Source: a virus
IMG/VR virus record: IMGVR_UViG_3300018481_000025
Span: 1-58,225 of that record
Length of the DNA stretch: 58,225 bases
Direction: 5' to 3' (one strand)
Shown here: positions 6,462-13,359 of the stretch, piece by piece
Layout: every line of letters begins with the position of its first letter
Position numbering within the stretch: position 1 is the first letter of the stretch
Notes under the pieces: model-generated
The model's database searches: none
What the model was told of the DNA's origin: nothing
What the model saw: only the letters and a program-made list of their open reading frames with translations
Translations under genes and position numbers: made by a program

Positions 6462-6701
6462 TTAGTCGAAAGGCCACTTTGGTATGCGGCTGTTCCACCG
6501 CACTGCGTATGGCTTGCCGTAGCCACGTTTTATCAGATGCTTTGCTGCCCAATAGGCAGCACCGTCATGGGTTTCCTCCGTCGCTATTCGATGGATAGTC
6601 ATTTGTGAAACCTGAAACTTTTTCGCGATACTTTTCTTCGTCTCTCCTTTCCAGATACGAATGACAATCTCGATGGCATCGTCGTCACTGAGCTTTCCCA
6701 T
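6462..6701 (-). CDS. Small helix-turn-helix protein, 79 aa
   Basis: Starts MGKLSDDDAIEIVIRIW, with AAGGAGGTACA as the site. Residues about 19-42 (ETKKSIAKKFQVSQMTIHRI) form a clear helix-turn-helix of the resolvase/sigma-region-4 kind: a positioning helix with Ala, a turn at VSQ and a recognition helix MTIHRIA. The tail is basic and aromatic. It is the first gene downstream of the AT-rich region on the minus strand, a usual place for a regulator of that region. DNA target unknown. Confidence 0.7.
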   Translation of the reverse strand: MGKLSDDDAIEIVIRIWKGETKKSIAKKFQVSQMTIHRIATEETHDGAAYWAAKHLIKRGYGKPYAVRWNSRIPKWPFD

Positions 6702-6794
6702 TGTACCTCCTTGCTGGCTTGGCTATTACGGGCGCTAATGCGGGGAAGCCCGCCGCATTTGATGGAACTAATGTCAAGTCGATAAGTACTTGAT

Positions 6795-6811
6795 CTTATA
6801 GGCATATAAGG
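6795..6811. repeat. Dispersed palindrome copy 6
   Basis: CTTATAGGCATATAAG(G) upstream of the helix-turn-helix gene, at the edge of the AT-rich region. Confidence 0.8.
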
Positions 6812-7095
6812 CGTCGTGTACAGTGGATAGATTTAAATGCGTCGGGCTGCGCGGCACAGGTGTGTTCTTAAGGGGGATAGTTACTTTGGGATAGCATTAG
6901 TTACTTATACTCACTATGTAATCTCTTAAGCCATCCCCCTATATATCCCGTATTTCCGTATTACATTTATTATTAGGGGGAAAATGCCTTATTTCATTAC
7001 ACTTTCTGCATGTACATGTTAATACGGCGAACCGACGCATTAGCGCCGCATTTAGCATTTGCCGTCCACCATCCGCCGCCATGCCTCAGACGACG

Positions 7096-7107
7096 AACAC
7101 ATCACAT
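7096..7107 (-). promoter_or_regulatory. ATGTGATGTGTT motif copy 4
   Basis: Minus-strand ATGTGATGTGTTCG inside the non-coding region, downstream of the tandem terminators and upstream of the AT-rich core. The position fits a promoter for the left-hand minus-strand run. Confidence 0.45.
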
Positions 7108-7145
7108 TGCCCGTCCGGGCGAGAAAGTTTCGACTGGACGCGCCG

Positions 7146-7163
7146 CCTTATAGGCATATAAGG
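7146..7163. repeat. Dispersed palindrome copy 7
   Basis: CCTTATAGGCATATAAGG with one extra flanking G-C pair, immediately after the tandem terminators of the 7272-8147 gene. Confidence 0.8.
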
Positions 7164-7184
7164 CAGGAGCCGGACGCACGAAAA

Positions 7185-7208
7185 TGCCCGCGCGAGCGGG
7201 CGCGGGCA
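7185..7208 (-). terminator. Second tandem terminator after the 291-aa gene
   Basis: A GC stem (9 bp, TGCCCGCGC/GCGCGGGCA-type) followed on the minus strand by ATTTTCGTGCG. It shares the flanks AAACTTTC and ATTTTCGTGCG with the hairpin at 7235-7258, so the two look like a duplicated terminator unit. Confidence 0.75.
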
Positions 7209-7234
7209 GAAAGTTTTGATTGAACGCACGAAAA

Positions 7235-7258
7235 TCCCCCGCGCTTGCGCGCGGGGGA
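7235..7258 (-). terminator. First tandem terminator after the 291-aa gene
   Basis: Perfect 10-bp stem TCCCCCGCGC/GCGCGGGGGA with TTGC loop (read on plus), followed on the minus strand by ATTTTCG. It is 13 bases past the stop of the 7272-8147 gene. Confidence 0.85.
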
Positions 7259-7271
7259 AGTTTCCGTTTGA

Positions 7272-8147
7272 CTACGCCGTGCCGACGCCGTTGCTGCCAT
7301 CGGCAGCGGGGGCCAGCAGCGCGGCGAACTTGGCGTTCGCCTCGACGTTGCGCTGGGCAGCGGTCTTACCCTTGCCCTTGCCCTTCGTGCCCTTCTTGGG
7401 CTTGGCCGCATCTTCGACGGCCTTGCGGGCCTTGAAGTAGGCGGCAGCGGCGACGCCGTAGGCTTCGACCGCCCTCTTTGCCTCGATCGCCAACTTGGCG
7501 AGCGCGGGGTCATCTTTGCACACGGCGAGGAAATCCTTTGCCGTGCCGATCTTGCCGATTGCGTTGACGAGAACAACGCTCGCGGCCTTCAGTTCCGATG
7601 ACGTGGTGCTGTTGCGCCGCGCCGTCGCCTTCTTCTTCGCGTAGTCGGCCAGCTCCTTATCGGTCGGAGCGGTCTTGTCGAACTCATCCATGAGCGCATT
7701 TGCGAGCGCACCCATGTTGGGCATCGACATCATGTAGCTCTCGCCGGGCTGCTTCTGCTCGGCGATCCATCGCGCGACCCGCTTACGGTCGTCGATTTCC
7801 TTCCAGTTGATGAACGCGCCGAGGTTGCCGAGCTTAACCAATGCGTTGCCGTATTGATCTTCGCCCTTCAACTTGCCGTTCTCATCCGTGCCGGGACGCT
7901 TGCGGTCGCCGACGTAGAACACCGGCACGAACTCCTTTTCCCACACGGGGCGGGCGTCGAACTTCTCCTCCCCGCGCACGGTCGCCGCGATGCCCGCGCC
8001 GACCATCTTGATGGCCAGCGTCCGCAGGATGCTGCCATCCGACGGCTTGCTCGCCAGCTCGCGAACGTCCGCGCGGAATTGTTCCGCCGACATTGCGATC
8101 ACGTTGTCCAGTTCGTCGCCTTCCACCTTGACTACCTTCGCGGCCAT
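7272..8147 (-). CDS. Hypothetical protein, 291 aa, Lys-rich C-terminus
   Basis: Starts MAAKVVKVEGDELDN with a good AGGAGGCCGTT site. Residues 1-150 look like a compact alpha/beta domain (RTLAIKMVGAGIAATV, FVPVFYVGDRKRPG, MMSMPNMGALANALMDEF). Residues 165-260 are Ala/Lys-rich helices, followed by a highly basic KPKKGTKGKGKGK stretch (about 252-265) and an Ala-rich tail. The basic tail suggests DNA or RNA contact. It has its own double terminator, so it is expressed separately, probably strongly. No family recognised; an early abundant DNA-associated protein is a guess. Confidence 0.75.
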   Translation of the reverse strand: MAAKVVKVEGDELDNVIAMSAEQFRADVRELASKPSDGSILRTLAIKMVGAGIAATVRGEEKFDARPVWEKEFVPVFYVGDRKRPGTDENGKLKGEDQYGNALVKLGNLGAFINWKEIDDRKRVARWIAEQKQPGESYMMSMPNMGALANALMDEFDKTAPTDKELADYAKKKATARRNSTTSSELKAASVVLVNAIGKIGTAKDFLAVCKDDPALAKLAIEAKRAVEAYGVAAAAYFKARKAVEDAAKPKKGTKGKGKGKTAAQRNVEANAKFAALLAPAADGSNGVGTA

Positions 8148-8165
8148 AACGGCCTCCTATCGTTT

Positions 8166-8185
8166 GGCTTATATCCATATAAGCC
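8166..8185. repeat. Dispersed palindrome copy 8
   Basis: GGCTTATATCCATATAAGCC: the CC/GG ends of the usual core are swapped to GG/CC, preserving pairing. It lies in the leader of the 7272-8147 gene within the divergent gap 8148-8384. Confidence 0.8.
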
Positions 8186-8256
8186 GGGTTAAAGGGCGGC
8201 TTGTTCCCGCCCCATACTCTATGTGAAACGAAACAGGCCGCAGGGCTTGGCTCGTT

Positions 8257-8274
8257 CCTTATAGGCATATAAGG
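8257..8274. repeat. Dispersed palindrome copy 9
   Basis: CCTTATAGGCATATAAGG in the divergent gap between the 291-aa gene and the HNH gene. Confidence 0.8.
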
Positions 8275-8349
8275 CCGCGAACCCACGGGGGAGATGGACA
8301 GACCGGCCGCCCCCATGCCCGCGCTTTTAGCATCGAAAAAATCTAGGAG

Positions 8350-8378
8350 TTGAAAAATACAAGTTTCCCTCTTAACAT
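8350..8378 (+). promoter_or_regulatory. Candidate sigma70-type promoter for the HNH gene
   Basis: TTGAAA, 17 bases, TAACAT. The predicted start of transcription falls on or next to the HNH gene start codon at 8385, which has no ribosome-binding site, so the message could be leaderless. Based on sequence match only. Confidence 0.35.
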
Positions 8379-8384
8379 GGCTTC

Positions 8385-8867
8385 ATGGAAACTTGGAAAC
8401 CTATCAGAGGCTACCCCTATTCAGTGAGCGATCAAGGGAGGGTCCGAAATGACCGAACTGGTAGGATTTTAAAACCCAGTCCAAACACGGGTGGTTATCC
8501 TCACGTCATTCTTCACAACAAGGGCGACTATTGGGGGGCCCCAATTCACACACTGGTTCTGAAAACGTTTGTGGGTCCTCGGCCTCCGGGCAAAGAGTGC
8601 CGCCACCTCGATAGACAAAAGAGGAACAATCGACTAAACAACCTCTGTTGGGGGACGCGCCATGAGAACCGCATGGATCAGCGTCGCCACGGCACGGACA
8701 TGGCAGGTGAAAGAAACGGTCGGTCTGTGCTTACGGAGCAACAGGCTCGGAAGATCAAGCAGCTCATTCCGGTCTATGGGGTACGGCCCCTAGCGCGTCT
8801 TCTCGGATTGCCACGACATCTGGTGCACAACATTCACATTGGAATTTCTTGGAAACATCTTACTTAA
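8385..8867 (+). CDS. NUMOD4/HNH homing-type endonuclease
   Basis: 160 aa. Residues 1-45 match NUMOD4: W4-P-I-x-G-Y, YSVSDQGRVRN, ILKP, GGYPHVILH. Residues 50-95 carry the HNH core: HTLVLKTFVG (H55), CRHLD (H74) and NNRLNNLCWGT (N82, N85), the pattern of phage free-standing HNH endonucleases. The C-terminus (LTEQQARKIKQLIPVYGVRPLARLLGLPRHLVHNI) is a helix-turn-helix, probably for target recognition. Its base composition is less GC-rich than its neighbours and a 9-base direct repeat ATGTGAAAC (8221, 8880) brackets it, in line with arrival as a mobile gene. It likely nicks or cuts DNA to spread itself. Confidence 0.9.
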   Translation: METWKPIRGYPYSVSDQGRVRNDRTGRILKPSPNTGGYPHVILHNKGDYWGAPIHTLVLKTFVGPRPPGKECRHLDRQKRNNRLNNLCWGTRHENRMDQRRHGTDMAGERNGRSVLTEQQARKIKQLIPVYGVRPLARLLGLPRHLVHNIHIGISWKHLT

Positions 8868-8874
8868 CGTTTAC

Positions 8875-8888
8875 GTTTCATGTGAAAC
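8875..8888. repeat. Palindrome GTTTCATGTGAAAC
   Basis: Perfect 14-base palindrome in the 46-base gap after the HNH gene. Its right half, ATGTGAAAC, recurs at 8221-8229 on the other side of the HNH gene. Operator or insertion footprint; both are guesses. Confidence 0.45.
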
Positions 8889-8913
8889 AGTGGAGGCTTA
8901 GATCGCGTACGAT

Positions 8914-9384
8914 GTGCCCTTGCGCAGTGACCCTGCGCCTCTCCCTCTGAAACCCTCGGTCCTGCTCTTGGTCAACAAACGCCGCCGAGCGGTGTACGTG
9001 TCCTACACGACGAACGCTCGTGGTCGGGCGGCGGTGCTGGCTTCGATGATCCGTCACCGCGCCAAGACCAAGCGTAACCACCTGCGCGACATGCCGGACG
9101 GAACCATCGGCGAATTCGCCCTGCTGGCGGTCGATGTCGACCTCGCGCCGAGGAAAGCGGCTGACCGCATCGAAAAGTACCAGAAGAAGTTTTTGCGCGA
9201 CGGCTACCGTCTGTTCGGCGGGCCGCGTTCAGCGGTTCCCCTCGTTGCGCTCAACGGCCGTCGCATGACCTTGGTCGAGGCGATTGCCGAGAGCAAAACC
9301 AAGACCGCCTATCAGACGGTCTACCGTCGCATCCAGCGTGGCTGGCCAATCAAGCAGGCTCTCGACATGGAGGAGAGGGGATGA
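8914..9384 (+). CDS. Putative GIY-YIG-like protein with C-terminal NUMOD-like helix-turn-helix
   Basis: 156 aa from a GTG; GGAGG lies 17 bases upstream, an unusual distance, but a stop at 8899 leaves no other start. Residues about 15-100 begin with hydrophobic strands and VYVSY, resembling a degenerate GIY-YIG fold. Residues 110-150 (NGRRMTLVEAIAESK, TAYQTVYRRIQRGWPIKQAL) match the short DNA-recognition motif (GxxxTLxEA...TVxxRixxGWxxxxAL) seen at the ends of homing endonucleases. The C-terminal call is firmer than the nuclease call. It follows the HNH gene and couples to 9381. Confidence 0.55.
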   Translation: MPLRSDPAPLPLKPSVLLLVNKRRRAVYVSYTTNARGRAAVLASMIRHRAKTKRNHLRDMPDGTIGEFALLAVDVDLAPRKAADRIEKYQKKFLRDGYRLFGGPRSAVPLVALNGRRMTLVEAIAESKTKTAYQTVYRRIQRGWPIKQALDMEERG

Positions 9385-9581
9385 ACCGAGGTGGCAACAG
9401 CGACCTGCACGACATTGCCGTTGAACTGAAGATGGAAACTGGCAAGGCATGGTTGGTTTCCGACGGCATGCATGAAGCATGGCTGCCGAAGTCTCAATGT
9501 GAACTGGAAAAAGTGCGCGATAAGCATCTCTGGATGCTGACTGCGCCGGAATGGCTGCTGCACGACAAGGGGTTAATCTGA
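9381..9581 (+). CDS. Conserved small phage protein, 66 aa
   Basis: Starts MNRGGNSDLHDIAVELKM with GAGAGGGG in front, overlapping the previous stop. Core text AVELKMETGKAWLVSDG followed by AWLPKSQCE is of a kind often seen in small phage accessory proteins, forming a beta-sheet with a signature KAWLV. Function unknown. It is immediately upstream of the Acb2/Tad1-like gene, with overlapping stop and start (TGATG). Confidence 0.7.
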   Translation: MNRGGNSDLHDIAVELKMETGKAWLVSDGMHEAWLPKSQCELEKVRDKHLWMLTAPEWLLHDKGLI

Positions 9582-9781
9582 TGACCGAACCACTGCTCCA
9601 ATTTTTCGCCTACGCTCACCTGCCCGACCATCTGCAGCAGGTGTCGATACCGTTTTCCGATCTGGCGTCGATCATCGTCAGCACCCTGCCGCGCAACCCC
9701 GAGCGAACCACGGCCTTGCGCAAGCTGCTCGAAGCCAAGGACTGCGCCGTGCGCGCCGTACTGTGGAAGGACCCGTCATGA
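9581..9781 (+). CDS. Candidate Acb2/Tad1-type hairpin protein (anti-CBASS/anti-Thoeris sponge family)
   Basis: 66 aa from MTEPLLQFF. The pattern FFAYAHLP (8-15), LQ..S (18-22), PF.DLA (24-29), LPRNPERT (36-43) and ALRKLLEAKDCAVRA (45-59) matches, from memory, the widespread two-helix phage family grouped with the Acb2/Tad1 hairpin domain. Known members bind cyclic nucleotides or gcADPR and so block CBASS or Thoeris signalling. It lies in an accessory plus-strand block. The family link is by motif; the ligand is inferred and unproved. Many relatives have no tested function. Confidence 0.55.
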   Translation: MTEPLLQFFAYAHLPDHLQQVSIPFSDLASIIVSTLPRNPERTTALRKLLEAKDCAVRAVLWKDPS

Positions 9782-9957
9782 CCGAGAAAGAACTGGTTGT
9801 CGTCAGCAACATGCTGGGGCTGATGCGCCATATGCGCGATCACTTCGGCTACGACTACCCGCGCTGGCAGCTGCTCGACAGCGTGATCGAGGACGCCGAG
9901 CTGACCTTCCCCAAGGAATGGACCATCCATGATGCGCAAACACCTGACCATACCTGA
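9778..9957 (+). CDS. Hypothetical protein, 59 aa
   Basis: Starts MTEKELVVVSNMLGLM, with its ATGA overlapping the previous stop, so translation is coupled. Helical with an aromatic patch (HFGYDYPRWQLLDSV) and acidic C-terminus. No family recognised; being coupled to the Acb2-like gene it may be part of the same accessory unit. Confidence 0.65.
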   Translation: MTEKELVVVSNMLGLMRHMRDHFGYDYPRWQLLDSVIEDAELTFPKEWTIHDAQTPDHT

Positions 9958-10231
9958 ATGCCGGGGCATGCTCTTGGTCATTGCCCGTGAGCTTTGGCGG
10001 CAAACCCTCGACGATCAGGCAGCGGCCCGGCGCATCCGTGCCATCATCACTCACATGCATCGGCGCAAGGCGCACAAAGGGCGGCGCACCGCACCGCCGA
10101 CCTACACCGTCAAACAGAAAATCCTCAATTACAAGAAAACCAACCCCCACCTCAGCAATCAGGAAATAGCCATTGCGCTCAAGGTGTCTTCCGGGCGGGT
10201 GTCGGAAGTGCTACATGGCAAGAGGCGGTAG
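9929..10231 (+). CDS. Helix-turn-helix protein, 100 aa
   Basis: Starts MMRKHLTIPECRGMLL (either Met possible; AAGGAA precedes). It overlaps the 9778-9957 gene by 29 bases. The C-terminal half (YTVKQKILNYKKTNP, then LSNQEIAIALKVSSGRVSEVL, about residues 59-96) is a clear helix-turn-helix with recognition helix SSGRVSEVLHG. The N-terminal half is helical and basic. A small regulator of the plus-strand block is likely; target unknown. Confidence 0.7.
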   Translation: MMRKHLTIPECRGMLLVIARELWRQTLDDQAAARRIRAIITHMHRRKAHKGRRTAPPTYTVKQKILNYKKTNPHLSNQEIAIALKVSSGRVSEVLHGKRR

Positions 10232-10268
10232 GTTCTCTCTGCCGTCATCCCCTCTACAGGAGAACGCC

Positions 10269-10955
10269 ATGTCTGATCCGACTGCCAGCCAGCTGCCCGC
10301 AGCGCCTGCCGAGCCAGCGCCGCCGTCGTTCGTCGCTCCGTCCGGTGGTGCCGGTCAGGGTCTCGATGCCGAGCAACAGGCGGGCCGACAGGCCGCCGAG
10401 GCCAACGCCAAAAATCAGGAAGAGGCGCGTGATCGGCGTTCGCGTGAAACCCTCAATGCACGCGATATCGCCTCACGCCGTGAAGCCGCCAGTGATGAGG
10501 ATGCCGCCAAGCGGGTCGATGCCGTGCGCGGCATGGTCAAGGATCGCCTGCCGCCACCGGGGCCCGGCCTGCCCGAGATTGATCAGGTGGCAATCATCGC
10601 CACGATGGACCCCAACAACCCGGTGCTCAACCCCGACATGAGCGAGATGGGGCGCACCCGCAATCTGCCAGCCGGTGCCCGTGTGCCCGCGCCAGTCCTC
10701 CCTCAGGACACCGTGCAGACCCAGTTTGCATCGAAGCCGCCGACCGAGGAGCATGCCAAGGAAGGCGCGGAGGTGGCTAAGGGACTGGACGTCTATCCAC
10801 CGCCCGGCAGCCAGCCGACGGTTGAGCTGACGCCCGAGGAGGAGAAGCAGCAGGGTCGCCTTGGCGGTCCGCAGCCCACCCAGTATCCGGCCGATCCGCT
10901 GGCAGCGCCGCAGCAGCCCTACGATCCGCGCTATCCGCAGGGAGGCCCGCGCTAA
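10269..10955 (+). CDS. Pro/Ala-rich hypothetical protein, 228 aa
   Basis: Start at MSDPTASQLPAAPAEP with AGGAGAACGCC in front. Low-complexity N-terminus, a charged helical middle (RRSRETLNARDIASRREAAS), then Pro/Gln-rich sequence to the end. It looks intrinsically disordered. It stands between the accessory genes and the convergent terminase, next to another low-complexity protein. Possibly a virion-associated or scaffold-like protein, but nothing specific supports this. Confidence 0.65.
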   Translation: MSDPTASQLPAAPAEPAPPSFVAPSGGAGQGLDAEQQAGRQAAEANAKNQEEARDRRSRETLNARDIASRREAASDEDAAKRVDAVRGMVKDRLPPPGPGLPEIDQVAIIATMDPNNPVLNPDMSEMGRTRNLPAGARVPAPVLPQDTVQTQFASKPPTEEHAKEGAEVAKGLDVYPPPGSQPTVELTPEEEKQQGRLGGPQPTQYPADPLAAPQQPYDPRYPQGGPR

Positions 10956-11326
10956 TGGCCGATACCGAGCAACAGCAGGCGCAGGAGCTTTACGACAAGC
11001 TCAAGCCCGAGGCGCAGGCGGTCTACATCGACCACATCGTGTCGCGCACGCCGCCCCAGCTGCAGGACGAGATGAAGGCGATCGCGCAGGATGATCTGGG
11101 CGGTGCCGAGCCTGATCCGACGGTCGCTATGGTGACGAATGGTGCCAGCGTCGTCGTCAATGACAGCCTCGGTGCTGCCGCACCGGGATCGCCCGGCACG
11201 GCGGCCGTCGCCGCCGGATCGCTTACTGCTGTCACGTTGGGCCCGGTTGCCCTGCGGCAAGGCCAGAGCCAAGGCCCCGCTTCGCCAGCGGGCGTGCGCA
11301 CTGGCACGATCAACCCGAAACGCTAA
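10955..11326 (+). CDS. Hypothetical protein, 123 aa
   Basis: Start and previous stop overlap (TAATG). Residues 1-50 are helical (QELYDKLKPEAQAVYIDHIV, LQDEMKAIAQDDL); the remainder is Ala/Gly/Thr/Val-rich and probably beta or disordered. No family recognised. Last gene of the plus-strand block before the convergent terminase genes. Confidence 0.65.
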   Translation: MADTEQQQAQELYDKLKPEAQAVYIDHIVSRTPPQLQDEMKAIAQDDLGGAEPDPTVAMVTNGASVVVNDSLGAAAPGSPGTAAVAAGSLTAVTLGPVALRQGQSQGPASPAGVRTGTINPKR

Positions 11327-11373
11327 ACACGAGGCTGCGGCCTTCCCATCCGCTTACCCCCCTCGTGCCTGCT

Positions 11374-11399
11374 CCACCCGGTTGCCCACAACCGGGTGG
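11374..11399. terminator. Hairpin between convergent genes, possible bidirectional terminator
   Basis: Perfect 11-bp stem CCACCCGGTTG/CAACCGGGTGG with a CCCA loop, in the 82-base gap between two converging genes. No T-run on either side, so rho-independent release is uncertain. Confidence 0.55.
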
Positions 11400-11408
11400 G
11401 GCTCCCAT

Positions 11409-12863
11409 CTAAGTCCATCCACCTGCACTGGGAGCCGGTCGACGATGGGTCTGCGTCGCCATCTCACGCTGCCGCGTCACCCGGCGAGCGATCGTTGTAG
11501 CCGTGTTGCCGCTCGCCCCCTGACACAAATACTGGTGCGCGTCGGCTATATGGGACCAGCGGTTCTTGTCGGGGATCGGCTGGCTTTCCCCGATCGTGTT
11601 GTACAGGAACCGGTAGCCGCCGTTGAGCGCGCCGACCAAAGTCGGGCACTTCGACCGGTTGATCAGCATGGCGGCGGTGCCGCCCCGGCTCTCGGTCAGG
11701 AACCGTTCGACCGCATTGAGACGGGGCTGCAGACGGTTGCTCGGTGCGGGAATGGCCATGAAGCCAAACGAGCGGATAACGTCATACGAGGTAAGTTCGT
11801 CGTGGTTCGACTTCGACATTCCTGACGGGTCGAAAATGATGCAGGCCGGGCAGCCGACGTAGGACCGGCCGCCTAAAACCTGTCGGAGACGGGGGAGCTG
11901 AAGTTTGAGCCCAATGTCGTCGGCGGGAACCTCCTCGTGCACCAGTAGGCGAGACATGCTGTCAATCTGGCCGAGTAGCGCCCACGGGTCACGACCAAGG
12001 TCGAGGCCGATGAGAATAGGGGCACCGGGGATGACAAGGAGTTCGTCACGGCAATGAAACCCTATAAAAAACATCCCACTGTACACCGCCGCGCCGCTGG
12101 GATCAGGACCGAATTCTGCCATTACATAACGCTTGACCCACGCCGGGTTCGTACTCGTACTAAGCCGCAGATAGTATTCTCGCCCCTTCGCCAAGCGATC
12201 TGGATGATCAATCGGAAGTTTCAGGGTGTCCGGGGTCTGCAGCAGCCAGTTAAGATTTTCAGCCTCGTCGGAGAGCCCTGACGGCTGGACAAACACTTGC
12301 CACTCCGGTGGCGGCGTGCGCACCGCCACCTCCCACGGTGTGCCCTCGGTCGGCATGTTGCTGTCCAGCACCATGCCGTACCAGCTCGCCCCGCCGTCGG
12401 CCGAGGACGGGTAACGGCCACAGCGACCGGCAATCGCCACCATCAGGTCGAAGTCGATCTCGATCGCCTCTGAGACGAACGCGCCTGTCAGGTTCATCGA
12501 CAGGATGCGCTTCTGGTCCTCCGGCGTTTCCAGCGGCAGCAGGATCCATTCGGATACCACGTCGCCGAACTTGAAGTGGACGGTGCTCTCGGAAACCTTC
12601 CAGTCGCACAACGGACCAAACCACTGGATGACGTCTTTCAGCACGGTGTTTTTTAATTGGCTCAACGTCTGGCGCAGCAGGGCGAACCGGGTGCGCCGCA
12701 CGCCGTCCATGCCGGGTCGCTGCTCGCAGGCGCGGCGCACCAGCTCGAATAATACTGTTGTCGTTTTGCCGCTGCCCAAGGGGCCTAAAATCATGCGGTA
12801 GAACGCGTCGCTCATCATGAACTGCGCGCCGGTCGGCGGCGGCGTGAAGGTGATCTCGATCAT
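11409..12863 (-). CDS. terL: Terminase large subunit
   Basis: 484 aa packaging ATPase and nuclease. The Walker A motif GPLGSGKT is at 27-34, a coupling/Walker B-like segment GAFVSEAIEI at about 127-136 (E132), and nuclease-domain acidic residues at GLDLGRDP (D288), IFDP (D345) and HIADAHQYL (438-446). Length is normal for terL. It would cut concatemeric DNA and pump it through the portal into the prohead. Its start overlaps the terS stop (ATGA). Unusually, both terminase genes face away from the portal gene, so they depend on a different promoter from the head genes. Confidence 0.92.
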   Translation of the reverse strand: MIEITFTPPPTGAQFMMSDAFYRMILGPLGSGKTTTVLFELVRRACEQRPGMDGVRRTRFALLRQTLSQLKNTVLKDVIQWFGPLCDWKVSESTVHFKFGDVVSEWILLPLETPEDQKRILSMNLTGAFVSEAIEIDFDLMVAIAGRCGRYPSSADGGASWYGMVLDSNMPTEGTPWEVAVRTPPPEWQVFVQPSGLSDEAENLNWLLQTPDTLKLPIDHPDRLAKGREYYLRLSTSTNPAWVKRYVMAEFGPDPSGAAVYSGMFFIGFHCRDELLVIPGAPILIGLDLGRDPWALLGQIDSMSRLLVHEEVPADDIGLKLQLPRLRQVLGGRSYVGCPACIIFDPSGMSKSNHDELTSYDVIRSFGFMAIPAPSNRLQPRLNAVERFLTESRGGTAAMLINRSKCPTLVGALNGGYRFLYNTIGESQPIPDKNRWSHIADAHQYLCQGASGNTATTIARRVTRQREMATQTHRRPAPSAGGWT

Positions 12864-13348
12864 GGCTGCTCACTGACGTCGAGCGCCTGTTGGTCGATTA
12901 CGCTGTCCTTGTCGAACTGAAGCTTCTGGCCGCCGATCAGGATGTTGATCGTCACCCGGCCCGACCCATCATCTTGTGTCATGGCGTTCTCGCCGAGCTG
13001 GCCGAGCTTGGCCAAGAACTGCAATGCCTGCACTCGTGCCGCGCCGGGAATGTCGGGGTTCTGGATGATCTGAATGGCATCGACCATCAGCTCCTCGACG
13101 GCGGCGACGGCCTTGATGGCGACCCGCTCGCGCATGTTGCTCTTGGTCGAGGCCGCCCACAGCGACGCCTCCTCGACCATGCGGGTCTGAAAAATCGGGT
13201 TGTCCTTGATGCGGTCGAACTGCTCGGCGTCGACCCCGAGCTTCTCCAAAGTGAGTTCCAGCGGGCGCAAATCACGGGCGATTTCTCGCGCCAAACGGGA
13301 AATATCCACTTCCGTGATCTCGCGCTGGCGGGTAATGCTCAGCGGCAT
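12860..13348 (-). CDS. terS: Terminase small subunit
   Basis: 162 aa, starts MPLSITRQREITEVDI with AAGGAGGGCTGAA as the site. The N-terminal half is helical with a possible DNA-binding region (LELTLEKLGVDAEQFDRIKDNPIF, read as an atypical helix-turn-helix); the central part (ERVAIKAVAAVEELMVDAIQII) is a likely oligomerisation coiled coil; the C-terminus is beta (GRVTINILIGG). It overlaps terL by four bases. Identity rests on its position next to terL, its size and its architecture; it would recognise phage DNA for packaging. Confidence 0.75.
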   Translation of the reverse strand: MPLSITRQREITEVDISRLAREIARDLRPLELTLEKLGVDAEQFDRIKDNPIFQTRMVEEASLWAASTKSNMRERVAIKAVAAVEELMVDAIQIIQNPDIPGAARVQALQFLAKLGQLGENAMTQDDGSGRVTINILIGGQKLQFDKDSVIDQQALDVSEQP

Positions 13349-13359
13349 TTCAGCCCTCC

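Larger units (their letters stand above)
6702..7184. other. AT-rich non-coding region, candidate control or origin region
   Basis: No plausible gene in about 480 bases, and the AT content from 6795 to 7025 is much higher than elsewhere. It holds an inverted pair GGCGCTAATGCG (6731-6742) / CGCATTAGCGCC (7036-7047) bracketing the AT-rich core; two direct repeats TAGTTACTT 20 bases apart (6878, 6898); an inverted pair AGGGGGAT/ATCCCCCT (6871, 6933); ACTCACTAT (6909-6917), identical to part of the T7 promoter; two dispersed palindromes (6795, 7146); and one ATGTGATGTGTT motif (7096). Promoter/operator or replication-origin use is inference. Confidence 0.5.
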
